Assembly (NCBI GenBank): GCA_963708715.1
Contig: CAVPSU010000001.1
Coordinates: forward strand, 930,001-994,000
DNA from: DAIOEK01 sp963708715
Lineage (GTDB): Bacteria; Chloroflexota; Anaerolineae; Anaerolineales; Anaerolineaceae
Reading direction: 5' to 3'
DNA: 64,000 nt
Shown: positions 45,252 to 54,096 of the stretch, in pieces
How positions within the stretch are numbered: position 1 is the first letter of the stretch
Layout of the letters: each line of letters begins with the position of its first letter
Translations under genes and position numbers: made by a program
The notes under the pieces: model-generated
What the model saw: only the letters and a program-made list of their open reading frames with translations
The model's database searches: none
Told to the model about the DNA's origin: nothing

Positions 45252-46550
45252 TTATTTCGCCAAACCCATGTCAGCCAATAACTGCTCTGCGGGTGCGAAT
45301 CCTTCATGATATTTCAATGCGAGGCGCAGATCTTTTTGCGCGCCTACGGTATCCCCTAGCGCCAGTTCTGCTCTGGCCCGCCAATAGTAGCTTTCCTCCA
45401 GGATCGGTTCAGACATCGCATCGAGGGTGGTCGTTGCCAGGTTGATCACATCCCAGTATCTCCCGGTGAAATAGTACGCATAGTAAGGACCAGTCTGATA
45501 CCAGATAGCCCTGTAAGGTCGGTCACCTTCCGGTATGGTGGGATAGATCGCATACGCTTCGTCATACATCGCTGCCGCTGTGGTGTAATCTTGGAGGGCA
45601 ACCAGGTTTGTCCCGCGATTGTAATACGCGAAGAACTGGTCTCTGCCTGATAACCCCATCACCTCATTGGCAGCGATTAGACCGGTGGATTCATAATTCG
45701 TTTTCTCGTCGAGCTGGTCGCCCAACAATTTGAACACGACCTCTTCCTTCTCCACCGGATAAACGACCATGTAAATGTAATTAAAACCACGCCAATCATT
45801 CTCAAGTTGTGAATATGGAAATTCAGCATCGGGTCCGGTCAATGAATCCTGCCCGATCAGGATCTGTTTTGCATCGTCGTACCCATTGAAGACCATGTAA
45901 TGACCCATCCAGCCGGTTGAACCGGGACCGTATTCTCCATGAAGCACTTCACTTTTCTCGATCAGGATCGGGAAACCATTAGCTACGAAATCCTTTATGG
46001 TAGTTAGATTGCCCCCCACCCGAACCACTGATCTCAAGCCAGCAACCTCTTCGGTGTAAGCTTGCATTTCATATGGCATCACATTCTTGTCTTTTCCATA
46101 CGGCTTCATCCAGCGTCCGGTATCCAGCCGATCCCCCTTCCATCCCCAATAGGATAATGCCATTGCCAGGTTGGCCGGTGCGCAATAATTCCACATAGAT
46201 CGTTGCGATTGGAAGCGGATCCCATCCAATATTACTGTCGAAGGAAGGGGTGTGGGGGTGATGGTAGGCGTCGGGGTTGGTTCGGGTGTGGAAAGGTCTG
46301 GGGTTGGGGTAGCGGTTCCAGTAGGCGCGAGTGCAGTCATAGTCTGACGTACGACAGCCGCGACAGCCTGTTCCTGCGGAACAAATACTACCTTCTCAGG
46401 CGGACTAATGGCGTACTTGATTTGTGCCCGGACTTCGTCCCACTTGTTCGATACCCGTTCACGCAAAGATGGTATCAGGAAAACACTGGCGGAGAGCATG
46501 ACGGTCATTATAACGACCCCCGCCAGAAAAGATTTCAACTTCGGTCTCAT
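45252..46550 (-). CDS. Secreted C39-like peptidase with C-terminal TPR repeats
   Basis: 432 residues: N-terminal signal-anchor (8-27), a Thr/Pro linker (76-105), then a papain-like C39-type domain. Nucleophile C123 is in NYCAPANLAMALSYWGW, and H217 with an Asp near 225 in GHYMVFNGYDD. TPR-like helices fill about 290-430. C39 proteins often cut leader peptides or act as extracellular proteases; no export ABC gene is near. Substrate unknown. Confidence 0.84.
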   Translation of the reverse strand: MRPKLKSFLAGVVIMTVMLSASVFLIPSLRERVSNKWDEVRAQIKYAISPPEKVVFVPQEQAVAAVVRQTMTALAPTGTATPTPDLSTPEPTPTPTITPTPLPSTVILDGIRFQSQRSMWNYCAPANLAMALSYWGWKGDRLDTGRWMKPYGKDKNVMPYEMQAYTEEVAGLRSVVRVGGNLTTIKDFVANGFPILIEKSEVLHGEYGPGSTGWMGHYMVFNGYDDAKQILIGQDSLTGPDAEFPYSQLENDWRGFNYIYMVVYPVEKEEVVFKLLGDQLDEKTNYESTGLIAANEVMGLSGRDQFFAYYNRGTNLVALQDYTTAAAMYDEAYAIYPTIPEGDRPYRAIWYQTGPYYAYYFTGRYWDVINLATTTLDAMSEPILEESYYWRARAELALGDTVGAQKDLRLALKYHEGFAPAEQLLADMGLAK

Positions 46551-46605
46551 CGCGTCATTATACTACCTTGGAAAAGGGAGCTGAAATCAGGGAGCAGGAC
46601 TCCAT

Positions 46606-46809
46606 TTAATGTTGTTCTTCCCTGCTAATCCGTTTTTTATAGATTAACCCGTCGATAACAGCTCCAAGCACCAATCCGATGCCGGCACCCAATTCAATAT
46701 TCTTGAATAAGATATACCCAATACCCGCTCCAAATACCAAACCTAATCCGGTGAACATATATCGTTTGGCGAATTGCCCCGGATCTTGCTGTGGTTTTGA
46801 TTCACTCAT
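46606..46809 (-). CDS. Small glycine-rich membrane protein
   Basis: 67 residues, two hydrophobic segments with glycine spacing (GLGLVFGAGIGYILF and LGAGIGLVLGAVIDGLIY), flanked by charged ends. Unknown function. It lies between the C39 peptidase gene and dnaK on the same strand. Confidence 0.65.
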   Translation of the reverse strand: MSESKPQQDPGQFAKRYMFTGLGLVFGAGIGYILFKNIELGAGIGLVLGAVIDGLIYKKRISREEQH

Positions 46810-46905
46810 TGATTAACCTCAATCATGGTAGATGATGAGAGTATTGTATTCTGAGTGTAGAAATCCCGTAAGGGTAATGGGATATTTTTGGATATCAAAT
46901 GAAAA

Positions 46906-46933
46906 TCCCCGAGAGATTGGCTTCTCCCGGGGA
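46906..46933 (-). terminator. Hairpin terminator after dnaK
   Basis: TCCCCGAGAGA (46906-46916) pairs with TCTCCCGGGGA (46923-46933), one mismatch; on the minus strand it is followed by TTTTC. Confidence 0.8.
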
Positions 46934-46939
46934 AGGTTG

Positions 46940-48832
46940 TTAAACAGATTTGAATTCGCCTTCGACTACGTCCCCTTTATCCGCATCAGGGGATTGCTGG
47001 CTGCCAGGCTCGCCACCCTCCGGCGTACCAGGTTGTTGATAAGCTTGTGCTCCGACGCTGCTCATCGCCTGCTGCAATTCGTCGATCTGGCGTTTGATCT
47101 CAACGGTGTTTTCGCCTTGAGCGGTTTCCTTTAATGCTTTGACCAATCCCTCGATCCGATCTTTATCTTGGGTGCTGACTTTCTCACCCAGATCCCGGAC
47201 CATCTTCTCAGCCTGGTAAGTGGCGCTATCAGCGACATTGCGGGCTTCCACCAGCTCCTTCCGGCGCTGGTCATCTGCCTTGTTCACGTTTGCTTGCTCC
47301 ACCATCCGTTCGATATCCTTTTTATCCAGGTTAGTGCTCGCGGTGATGGTTACTTTCTGCTCTTTACCGGTCGCTTTGTCACGGGCAGCGACATTAATGA
47401 TGCCATTCGCATCGATATCAAAGGTCACTTCCACCTGTGGCAGACCGCGAGGAGCCGGTGGCAATCCATCCAATCGGAAACGACCCAGTGTCATATTATC
47501 CGTTGCCATCGGGCGTTCTCCCTGCAGGACGTGAATATCGACGGCGGTCTGATTATCTTCCGCGGTGGAGAACACTTCCGATTTCTTCACCGGAATGGTA
47601 GTGTTACGTTCGATGAGAGGAGTCATGACCCCGCCCAACGTTTCCAATCCCAGGGTGAGTGGAGTAACATCCAGCAGCAACACATCTTTCACTTCACCGC
47701 CGAGCACACCGCCCTGAATGGCAGCACCAATTGCCACCACTTCATCCGGGTTGACACCCTTGTTGGGTTCCTTGTTTACCAGTGAGCGGACCAGGTTTTG
47801 CACCATCGGCATACGGGTAGCCCCACCGACAAGCACAACCTCATCCACCTGACTGGTGGATACACCGGCATCTTTTAATGCATTTTCAAATGGCTTTCGG
47901 CAGCGGTTCAATAGATCTTCTGACATCTGCTCAAAGTTGGAACGGGTTAGCTTCATCTGAAGATGCTTTGGTCCGTTGGTGTCCGCAGTGATGTATGGCA
48001 GATTGATCTCAGCTTCCAATAGGGTTGACAATTCGATTTTGGCTTTTTCAGATGCTTCACGTAAACGCTGCAATGCCTGACGATCCTGACGAAGGTCGAT
48101 CCCATGATCTTTCTTGAACTCATCTGCAGCCCAGTGAACGATCTTCTCATCCCAATCGTCACCACCCAGATGAGTATCGCCGTTGGTCGCTTTCACTTCC
48201 ACCACGCCTTCACCTACATCGAGGATGGAGACATCGAAGGTTCCACCACCCAAGTCGAAGACCAGGATGCGTTCATTCTTTTTCTTATCCAGACCATACG
48301 CCAGGGCAGATGCAGTCGGTTCGTTTATGATCCGCAGCACATCCAACCCAGCGATCTTTCCGGCGTCCTTGGTTGCCTGACGCTGGCTGTCGTTGAAATA
48401 CGCGGGAACCGTGATGACTGCTTGTGTGACTGACTCGCCCAGGTATGATTCAGCATCTGTCTTCAGCTTGCTCAAAATCATTGCAGATACTTCCTGAGGG
48501 GTATATTCTTTCCCATTGATGGGAATCTTTACCCTCGCGTCACCCTGCGGTCCTTTGACAATGGAAAACGGGACCATTTTTCGTTCGTTTTCCACTTCGT
48601 CATAATGGCGACCCATGAATCGTTTAATGGATGAAATCGTGTTTTCGGGATTTACAACTGCCTGGCGTTTTGCCTGCTGTCCCACCAATCGTTCGTTGTT
48701 TTTTGTGAACGCCACCACAGATGGCAACAATCGGGATCCTTCCGCGGTCGAGATGACCGTCGGGTTGCCCGCTTCCATCACGGCGACCACGCTGTTGGTT
48801 GTGCCTAAATCAATACCTACAATCTTAGCCAT
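46940..48832 (-). CDS. dnaK: Molecular chaperone DnaK (Hsp70)
   Basis: ATP-driven protein-folding chaperone. 630 residues with IVGIDLGTTNSVVAVMEAG at the start, DLGGGTFDVSILDVG, the VLLLDVTPLTLGLETLGGVMT linker region and a C-terminal VVEGEFKSV tail matching the EEVD-like bacterial end. CAAGGAGAAA precedes the ATG. grpE and dnaJ are not beside it, and I see no CIRCE element upstream, so heat-shock control is by another route or absent. Confidence 0.97.
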   Translation of the reverse strand: MAKIVGIDLGTTNSVVAVMEAGNPTVISTAEGSRLLPSVVAFTKNNERLVGQQAKRQAVVNPENTISSIKRFMGRHYDEVENERKMVPFSIVKGPQGDARVKIPINGKEYTPQEVSAMILSKLKTDAESYLGESVTQAVITVPAYFNDSQRQATKDAGKIAGLDVLRIINEPTASALAYGLDKKKNERILVFDLGGGTFDVSILDVGEGVVEVKATNGDTHLGGDDWDEKIVHWAADEFKKDHGIDLRQDRQALQRLREASEKAKIELSTLLEAEINLPYITADTNGPKHLQMKLTRSNFEQMSEDLLNRCRKPFENALKDAGVSTSQVDEVVLVGGATRMPMVQNLVRSLVNKEPNKGVNPDEVVAIGAAIQGGVLGGEVKDVLLLDVTPLTLGLETLGGVMTPLIERNTTIPVKKSEVFSTAEDNQTAVDIHVLQGERPMATDNMTLGRFRLDGLPPAPRGLPQVEVTFDIDANGIINVAARDKATGKEQKVTITASTNLDKKDIERMVEQANVNKADDQRRKELVEARNVADSATYQAEKMVRDLGEKVSTQDKDRIEGLVKALKETAQGENTVEIKRQIDELQQAMSSVGAQAYQQPGTPEGGEPGSQQSPDADKGDVVEGEFKSV

Positions 48833-48940
48833 AGGGTTTTCTCCTTGCAGAATAATGTCATCTTTAGAGTACGGCTCTTCTACAAGAATCGTATTAACAA
48901 TTGGTTGTATTTTTGTAGAAAAGCCCCTCCAGCCTAAACC

Positions 48941-48973
48941 CTCCCCAAATTCTAAATGAATTTAGGGAGGGAG
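48941..48973. repeat. Near-perfect 14-bp hairpin between dnaK and DoxX genes
   Basis: CCCTCCCCAAATTC (48941-48954), loop TAAAT, GAATTTAGGGAGGG (48960-48973), one mismatch. It lies downstream of the DoxX gene and upstream of dnaK; it may be the DoxX terminator although the U-run is poor. Confidence 0.75.
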
Positions 48974-49021
48974 TATTACATCTACTTTCATGGTACTGGT
49001 GGGATGGAATAGCCAGGCGGT

Positions 49022-49573
49022 CTATGTTTTCGTAAACATTTTCCCCGCCTGCCAGGGTGTTCCTAAGGCTGGTAAGAGCCAGCGATCCACACCCCACCAT
49101 CCTGCCGTCTTCCAGGCTAAGATAAGAAACATGGCAATAACAAATAATACCGGGTTGGTGGATGCTGTTCCCGCCATCATAAAATTCCAATTCATAAAGC
49201 CGCCGAAGAAGGCAGCGATACCGGTGAACATACCCAGGATCAAGGCAGCACCGATGAGCAGTTCGGCGACCATGACCAGCTTGGCGAACCAGGTGTACGC
49301 ACCTGCATCCAGCATGGCCTGCAGAAAAGTACGATACCAAACAAACGTAATCGCAGGTCGAGCAGGCGCTTCAGGAACCAACACCGCTCCCTCCCAAAAT
49401 CCTTTTAATGCATCACCAGAGATCCAGAACGAATTCTGAGTTTTACCGATGCCTGAACTCAGCCAGGTGTAACCCAGATACAGGCGGGCGATCAGCCATA
49501 ACCAGGACCAGCGGATATCGCTGAACAGAGACCGCGCGATAGGCGGGTCAGTAAATACAGATGTATTGTTCAT
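49022..49573 (-). CDS. DoxX-family membrane protein
   Basis: 183 residues, four helices. The first is preceded by RWSWLWLIARLYLGYTWLSSGIGK, typical of DoxX/TQO small-subunit relatives; a GGFMNWNFMMAGTASTNP segment joins helices 3 and 4. Homologues serve in respiratory or redox stress contexts. No partner is adjacent. Confidence 0.86.
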   Translation of the reverse strand: MNNTSVFTDPPIARSLFSDIRWSWLWLIARLYLGYTWLSSGIGKTQNSFWISGDALKGFWEGAVLVPEAPARPAITFVWYRTFLQAMLDAGAYTWFAKLVMVAELLIGAALILGMFTGIAAFFGGFMNWNFMMAGTASTNPVLFVIAMFLILAWKTAGWWGVDRWLLPALGTPWQAGKMFTKT

Positions 49574-49615
49574 CTTTCCTCCACAAATAATAGATATATA
49601 TAGTATTTTTTGGCA

Positions 49616-50089
49616 TTAATTCGAAAACCCAATCTCACAGTCATATATCCAATTTTGAATGTGATCGACGGGAGTTGATCCTACCAGTGAAATTATTTTA
49701 TCCTTTCCTGCCTCCACGCAGCTCCTTTGTGAATCTCGCAAAATCATCCATTCACCGTCTGCCAGCATTTTTGCCTGCTCAGACCAGGTGGTTGGATCTA
49801 CGAGGCGGATTCCTCTTTTTTGCAAAACATCCTTGATCCATTCAGGTGTTACGCCTGTCAGATCCTGAAATCGGTGGATGCCCCCTTCATGCAACACCGA
49901 CCGGATCTTCGGACCGATCCCCTCGATCATTGTCAGATCGTCATCTGTATGACTGGCAAGAGGAATGGACGGAGCACTCCTGGCTACAGCGGATTCGTCA
50001 CGACCACGAAATAGGAAGTAGATCAACAGGATGACCAACAAAATGAGAACGATACCAACTATCAAGCCTACGGCTTGATCACCAGACAT
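49616..50089 (-). CDS. Helix-hairpin-helix protein with N-terminal membrane helix; probable C-terminal frameshift
   Basis: 157 residues as read. N-terminal helix 8-27; a HhH domain has MIEGIGPKIRSVLHEGGIHRFQDLTG (about 54-79), then RLVDPTTWSEQAKMLADGEWMIL. Family members of this type end shortly after, with a short basic tail like LKGGR. Here the reading frame instead runs 30 residues further, while the neighbouring frame offers FTKELRGGRKG and stops at 49698-49700. A single missing base near 49735 would explain this. HhH domains bind nucleic acid or mediate protein contacts. Confidence 0.72.
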   Translation of the reverse strand: MSGDQAVGLIVGIVLILLVILLIYFLFRGRDESAVARSAPSIPLASHTDDDLTMIEGIGPKIRSVLHEGGIHRFQDLTGVTPEWIKDVLQKRGIRLVDPTTWSEQAKMLADGEWMILRDSQRSCVEAGKDKIISLVGSTPVDHIQNWIYDCEIGFSN

Positions 50090-50277
50090 AAATTACCCCT
50101 TTCTTGAGTAATTTCAGCATAGCACACGAAAAATCGGAATCATAGCCGTTGTGCATGATTCCGATTAGACAATGAACAACAATACCGACTGGTAGATTAT
50201 TCCGTGGACCGAATTGCGGAATGAGTGTTCAAATTCAACAGGATTAACCTGCGAATTTCGCAGATCCATCAAAAGAT

Positions 50278-51033
50278 TTATCGTGAAAATTGGAGAGTCT
50301 CGCCATCTGCCGGAATCAATAATTGGTTTTGTTTAATCCCATGTTCGGAAGCGTATTGGCGCAACTCAGCCCGTGTGACTGTCGCGTGATCGAGCGCTTC
50401 CATATGAATGGCAATCACTGTGCTCTCTGGCGCGGATTGGCACGCTTTCACGGTTTGAGCGGCATCCATTATGATCAGGACATTCTTTCCCCACACCGCC
50501 CCGCAGGAATGGGTCAGGATGATCTGCGGTTGATACCGGTGAATGGCTTCCGCAACGGTATCACTCCAGATCGTATCCCCAGTCCAGTAAACGGTCGGCT
50601 CGGACGCGGCTTGCAGAATGAAACCGGAAGCCGCACCCATATCATCGAGAACATCACCACTTCCGTGTTGACCGGAAATGCGATTGATCGTGATCCCACG
50701 CCAAACTAGTTTCTTTGTAATGGGTGTCACTTGCTGAAATCCCATGTCAGCCAGTTGGGTCTCATCGCCCACCTGGCACAGGAGCGGAGTGTCCTTGGGA
50801 AGCAAATCCCGGGCGGCGGGATCAAAATGGTCCGAGTGCAGGTGCGAGACGAGGACCGCATCCACATCCGCGATGACCTCTTCTGGTGGAATAGGGAGTT
50901 CCACTGTTGGATTAAGTGATTTGCCAGTGAAAGAAGGACGAGAGAATTTGGCTGCCAGATAGGGATCGGTGAGGAGTTGCTGTCCGGCATATTGCAGGCG
51001 TAAGGTTGCGTTGCGGATCAATTGAATTTGCAT
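50278..51033 (-). CDS. Metallo-beta-lactamase-fold hydrolase (UlaG-like)
   Basis: 251 residues. The metal-binding motif SHLHSDHFDP gives H64, H66, D68 and H69. A later strand YWTGDTIW (D) and IAIHMEALDH (H) complete the di-metal site. Similar proteins are UlaG-like lactonases or UPF0173-type hydrolases; substrate not known. Monocistronic. Confidence 0.88.
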   Translation of the reverse strand: MQIQLIRNATLRLQYAGQQLLTDPYLAAKFSRPSFTGKSLNPTVELPIPPEEVIADVDAVLVSHLHSDHFDPAARDLLPKDTPLLCQVGDETQLADMGFQQVTPITKKLVWRGITINRISGQHGSGDVLDDMGAASGFILQAASEPTVYWTGDTIWSDTVAEAIHRYQPQIILTHSCGAVWGKNVLIIMDAAQTVKACQSAPESTVIAIHMEALDHATVTRAELRQYASEHGIKQNQLLIPADGETLQFSR

Positions 51034-51159
51034 ATATGTCTCCCATGGATTTGGCTAAGAAATCAGTTGGGACAACTATACTGCAAATTAGACCGTGCGA
51101 GGGGGCGGTGTGTATTTCTAAACCCACTCACCCATGTCATCCTGACCCGCTGCCTTATT

Positions 51160-51251
51160 GTCATTCTGAGCCCGGAAGGGCGAAGAATCTCTACTACAAA
51201 CTAACAGAATAAATGCGATCGTAGAGATGCTTCACTCCGTTCAGCATGACA
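51160..51251. repeat. MITE-like repeat copy 1
   Basis: The element begins GTCATTCTGAG, continues with a GAAGAATCTCTAC block and ends GAGATGCTTCACTCC followed by CAGCATGACA. Terminal TGTCAT/ATGACA ends and internal complementary blocks (GAATCTCTAC with GTAGAGAT) make it a large imperfect hairpin. No transposase. Confidence 0.88.
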
Positions 51252-51287
51252 GATCCACAGCTTGTCATTCGAGTCCGTCACGTTGGA

Positions 51288-51403
51288 GTCATTCTGAGCC
51301 CGGAAGGGCGAAGAATCTTCTAGCCCGAAGGGCAAAGAATCTCTACCACAAACTAACAGAACAAATGCGATCGTAGAGATGCTTCACTGCGTTCAGCATG
51401 ACA
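51288..51403. repeat. MITE-like repeat copy 2
   Basis: Same element as at 51160. It has an inserted partial duplication (CTAGCCCGAAGGGC after the first GAAGAATCT) and one change (CTGCG for CTCCG). Confidence 0.87.
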
Positions 51404-51418
51404 GATCCACAGACAGTT

Positions 51419-51556
51419 GTCATTCTGAGCCTGGAAGGGCGAAGAATCTCTACTACAAACTAACAAACAAATGCGATCGTTAACAGAACAAATGCGATCG
51501 TAGAGATGCTTCACTCCGTTCAGCATGACAGATCGATCACTCCGTTCAGCATGACA
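51419..51556. repeat. MITE-like repeat copy 3, internally duplicated
   Basis: Same element, with two internal short duplications: ACAAATGCGATCGT twice (51469-51506 area) and the CACTCCGTTCAGCATGACA tail twice. This points to slippage within the repeat. Confidence 0.85.
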
Positions 51557-51580
51557 AAGCCAAAACCAACCTCTATTTTG

Positions 51581-51589
51581 TGGTATGAT
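51581..51589 (+). promoter_or_regulatory. Extended -10 of the HAD gene
   Basis: TGGTATGAT, a TGn-extended -10, overlaps the first in-frame ATG (51585), which argues that translation starts further down (51615). Confidence 0.5.
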
Positions 51590-51614
51590 GCTCCCCGGAA
51601 GATCCCTCAAACGA

Positions 51615-52277
51615 ATGGAATATGCAGACATCAAAATGATTGACCAAACTGAAAAATCACCGGTGATCGTGTTCGATTTCGGGGGAGTCCTGGTCGACTG
51701 GAATCCCTATCACTTGTACCGCAAATTGCTGGGAGACGACCGCCAGGTGGTTGACCGGTTCTTACAGGAAGTGGATTTCTTCGCCTGGAATCTCGAGAAC
51801 GACCGCGGACGTCCGTTTTCCAAGGGGGCTGCGGAAATGATAGCGCGTTTCCCCCAACACGAAGATTTGATCTGGGCGTACCATGAGCGCTTCATGGAGA
51901 CAGTCGCTGGTCCCATCCAACCAGTGGTGGATTTGTTATACGCGCTAAAGGCAGATGGATTCCCGCTGTGGGGATTGAGTAACTGGCCGGCGGACAAGTT
52001 CGCACAGGTGAGACCAGTATACGATTTCTTCAAGTGCTTTGATGGGATGGTGATCTCGGGCGAAGTTGGGTTGGCGAAACCGGAACCGTATATTTATACC
52101 TACCTGCTGGAGCAGATCAAACGTCCGGCAGGAGACTGTCTGTTCATCGATGACAGCAAACCCAATATCATAACAGCCAGTGAGCTGGGTTTCCAGACCA
52201 TCCTGTTCCAATCACCGGAGCAGTTGAATAAGGATCTTCATCAAAGGGGAATTCTGAACGGTCGCACACCAGGGTAG
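51615..52277 (+). CDS. HAD-superfamily hydrolase (subfamily IA)
   Basis: 220 residues from ATG 51615. Motif I VFDFGGVLVDW (nucleophile D21), motif II GLSNW, motif III lysine in GLAKPEP, and motif IV FIDDSKPN. The helical cap between 30 and 100 is that of haloacid-dehalogenase/epoxide-hydrolase-like phosphatases (HAD-1A3 type). The substrate is not known. In-frame ATGs at 51585 and 51636 are alternatives; the -10 position excludes the first. Confidence 0.86.
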   Translation: MEYADIKMIDQTEKSPVIVFDFGGVLVDWNPYHLYRKLLGDDRQVVDRFLQEVDFFAWNLENDRGRPFSKGAAEMIARFPQHEDLIWAYHERFMETVAGPIQPVVDLLYALKADGFPLWGLSNWPADKFAQVRPVYDFFKCFDGMVISGEVGLAKPEPYIYTYLLEQIKRPAGDCLFIDDSKPNIITASELGFQTILFQSPEQLNKDLHQRGILNGRTPG

Positions 52278-52372
52278 ATCAGATCCCCCGGCGCTGCGCA
52301 CCCCCACCCAACACTCCCACTGAGGGTGAGGACTTGAGAGCGCTACGCGAACGTGCTCGGGGAAATACGATC

Positions 52373-52601
52373 CCCCCTTCCCCCCTTGATAAGGGGGGCT
52401 CTCATACCCTACCCCTCCTTGGTAAGGGGGGCTCTCTCATACCCTACCCCTCTTTGGTAAGGGGGGCTCTCATACCCTACCCCTCCTTGGTAAGGGGAGC
52501 TCCCATACCCTACCCCCTCCTTGGTAAGGGGGGCTCCCATACCCTTCCCCCCTTGATAAGGGGGGCTCCCATACCCTACCCCTCCTTGGTAAGGGGGGCT
52601 T
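52373..52601. repeat. Tandem array of about seven GGGG-stem hairpin units
   Basis: Units of about 33-36 bases, each with a CCCC-TTGGTAA/TTGATAA-GGGG palindrome followed by GGCTCTCATACCCTA-type spacer. About seven stems can be counted. Units differ by single bases, so this is not a CRISPR array (spacers are repeated, not unique). The same palindrome occurs singly at several other sites in the window. Confidence 0.88.
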
Positions 52602-52644
52602 ATGGGGACTATGTACTGTTTTATATACAATATGTCTAATTTAC

Positions 52645-52680
52645 TTGACATTATGTAAATCTTATTGTACTATATGTACA
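52645..52680 (+). promoter_or_regulatory. Promoter with operator-like dyad for the membrane-HTH-membrane cassette
   Basis: Perfect -35 TTGACA (52645-52650), 17-base spacer, -10 TACTAT (52668-52673). Overlapping the -10 is a dyad TGTAC-TATAT-GTACA (52666-52680), the right place for a repressor. The XRE regulator encoded second in the operon is the obvious candidate. Confidence 0.72.
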
Positions 52681-52716
52681 TCAAACTAAACTACAGAAAG
52701 TAAGGAGATTTACGAA

Positions 52717-53211
52717 ATGTCATATTCAGAAAAAAGAACCATCGCAAGCATACTCGGCGGGATCCTGGTCCTGGCTGCCTACTGCATCTACGCCTTCGGC
52801 AAATACCAGGCTGGTCTGCTCCCCGCAGATGATCTGCGGGCGTGGGCGATCACGATGCTGATCTTCATCGGGGTGGGCATCGTCGCCATGATCATCATCC
52901 AGATCGTATTCCACATCCTCCTCTCAATCGCCGTCGCCATCCGCGACAGAAATTACGCGGAGACCGAGGTTGAGAATTCCATCAAGCAGGAAATGGTCGA
53001 AGATGAGCGGGACAGATTGATCGAGTTGAAATCATCCAAAGTGGGCTTTGCATTCGCGGGTGCTGGTTTCGTGCTGGCGCTGCTGGCACTGGTACTGCGC
53101 TACTCCCCCATGGTCATGCTGAACATCCTGTTCATCTCGTTCAGCGCCGGCTCGATGGTCGAAGGTGTCACGTCTCTAGTCTATTACCGGAATGGGATCC
53201 GAAATGCCTAA
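52717..53211 (+). CDS. Four-helix membrane protein, first gene of HTH cassette
   Basis: 164 residues, hydrophobic helices near 10-28, 45-70, 108-128 and 132-155, with a charged cytosolic loop (AETEVENSIKQEMVEDERDRLIELKSS) between helices 2 and 3. Similar small proteins (DUF2178-like) are commonly encoded just before a YozG/XRE regulator. Function unknown. AAGGAG precedes the ATG. It overlaps the regulator gene by 8 bases. Confidence 0.75.
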   Translation: MSYSEKRTIASILGGILVLAAYCIYAFGKYQAGLLPADDLRAWAITMLIFIGVGIVAMIIIQIVFHILLSIAVAIRDRNYAETEVENSIKQEMVEDERDRLIELKSSKVGFAFAGAGFVLALLALVLRYSPMVMLNILFISFSAGSMVEGVTSLVYYRNGIRNA

Positions 53212-53437
53212 GAAACTGGTTGTAACGAATAACATCCGCAAACTGCGCTTCTTTGCAAGTGAGATGACCCAGCAGGAACTGGCCACAAAAACCGGAGCAT
53301 CACGGCAGACGATCATGGCGATCGAAGCCGGCAAATATTCCCCCTCGCTCGAACTGGCTTTCCGCATTGCAGATGTCTTCGGGGTGAACATCAATGAAGT
53401 ATTTAGTTACGAAACAATTGAGGAAAAAACGAAATGA
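53204..53437 (+). CDS. XRE-family helix-turn-helix regulator
   Basis: 77 residues from ATG 53204 (GGGA upstream). A single HTH domain: MTQQELATKTGASRQTIMAIEAG (about 21-43), then YSPSLELAFRIADVFGVNINEVF. It is the compact YozG-like type with no sensor domain. Overlaps both neighbouring genes, so it is co-expressed with them. It probably binds the dyad at 52666-52680. Confidence 0.9.
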   Translation: MPKKLVVTNNIRKLRFFASEMTQQELATKTGASRQTIMAIEAGKYSPSLELAFRIADVFGVNINEVFSYETIEEKTK

Positions 53438-54096
53438 ACACGTTACAAAAAGCAGGCGGCATTTCCGCCATCATCGCAGCCGCAACCTATATTTTTGCCA
53501 TCGCACTCGTCTCCACCATCCTGGCGCCAATGGCAGATGTGACCCTCGGGTTCGAGGAGTACATGGCCTTCCTCACCGCGAATCAGACGCTCATCTTCAT
53601 CTGGCACTTCAGCATGTACATCATCAACGGGATTTGCCTGGTGGTACTGGCGTTAGCCCTCTATGAACGGTTGAAGGACGGCGCTCCGGTATTGGCGAAG
53701 GTCGCAACCGCATTCGGGTTCCTCTGGATCGCCCTGGTCTTTGCCAGCGGACTCATCACCAATTTGGGGTTGGATACGTTGGTGACCCTGTACGGAAAGA
53801 ATCCCGCCCAGGCGGAATCGCTCAAGTTGGCTTTGGAGACCATCACCCTCGGGTTGGACAGCTCCGATAAGCTGCTGGGCTGCCTGTGGGTGGGTTTGAT
53901 CAGCCTGGCTGCCATGCGGACCGGAGCCCTGCCGAAAGCCGTCGCCATCCTGGGGATGATCATCAGCGTGATCGGTCTGATCGGCGCGACCATCCCGGCG
54001 CTGATCGCCATCAGCTATGTGTTCGGTGTGGGGGTCATCTTCTGGTGGTTGTTCGCTGGGATCGCCCTGCTGAGGAGAAAACCAATCTCTGCTTGA
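53434..54096 (+). CDS. Six-helix membrane protein (DUF4386-like)
   Basis: 220 residues, six hydrophobic helices (about 8-32, 52-78, 85-110, 140-160, 165-190, 195-215). The pattern resembles DUF4386-type proteins. Starts within the regulator gene's end (4-base overlap). Function unknown; being tied to a regulator and a second membrane protein suggests a response to a membrane or drug signal (inference). Confidence 0.72.
   Translation: MNTLQKAGGISAIIAAATYIFAIALVSTILAPMADVTLGFEEYMAFLTANQTLIFIWHFSMYIINGICLVVLALALYERLKDGAPVLAKVATAFGFLWIALVFASGLITNLGLDTLVTLYGKNPAQAESLKLALETITLGLDSSDKLLGCLWVGLISLAAMRTGALPKAVAILGMIISVIGLIGATIPALIAISYVFGVGVIFWWLFAGIALLRRKPISA

Larger units (their letters stand above)
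51034..51614. other. Intergenic block filled by MITE-like repeats
   Basis: No gene is supported. It contains three copies of a 90-140 base repeat listed separately, and the HAD promoter at its right end. Short open frames are products of the repeats. Confidence 0.8.
52278..52716. other. Intergenic block: repeats and promoter of the membrane-HTH cassette
   Basis: Contains a degenerate repeat (52280-52360), the tandem hairpin array and the promoter/operator at 52645-52680. No gene is supported; open frames are read-throughs of the array. Confidence 0.75.

Noticed and set aside
48833..48960. CIRCE heat-shock operator before dnaK
   Set aside because: No TTAGCACTC-N9-GAGTGCTAA match.
52373..52601. 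CRISPR array
   Set aside because: Spacers are not unique: whole units repeat and are palindromic; no cas genes.
52334..52639. Repetitive protein of about 100 residues
   Set aside because: Product of reading through the tandem hairpins; no start site evidence.
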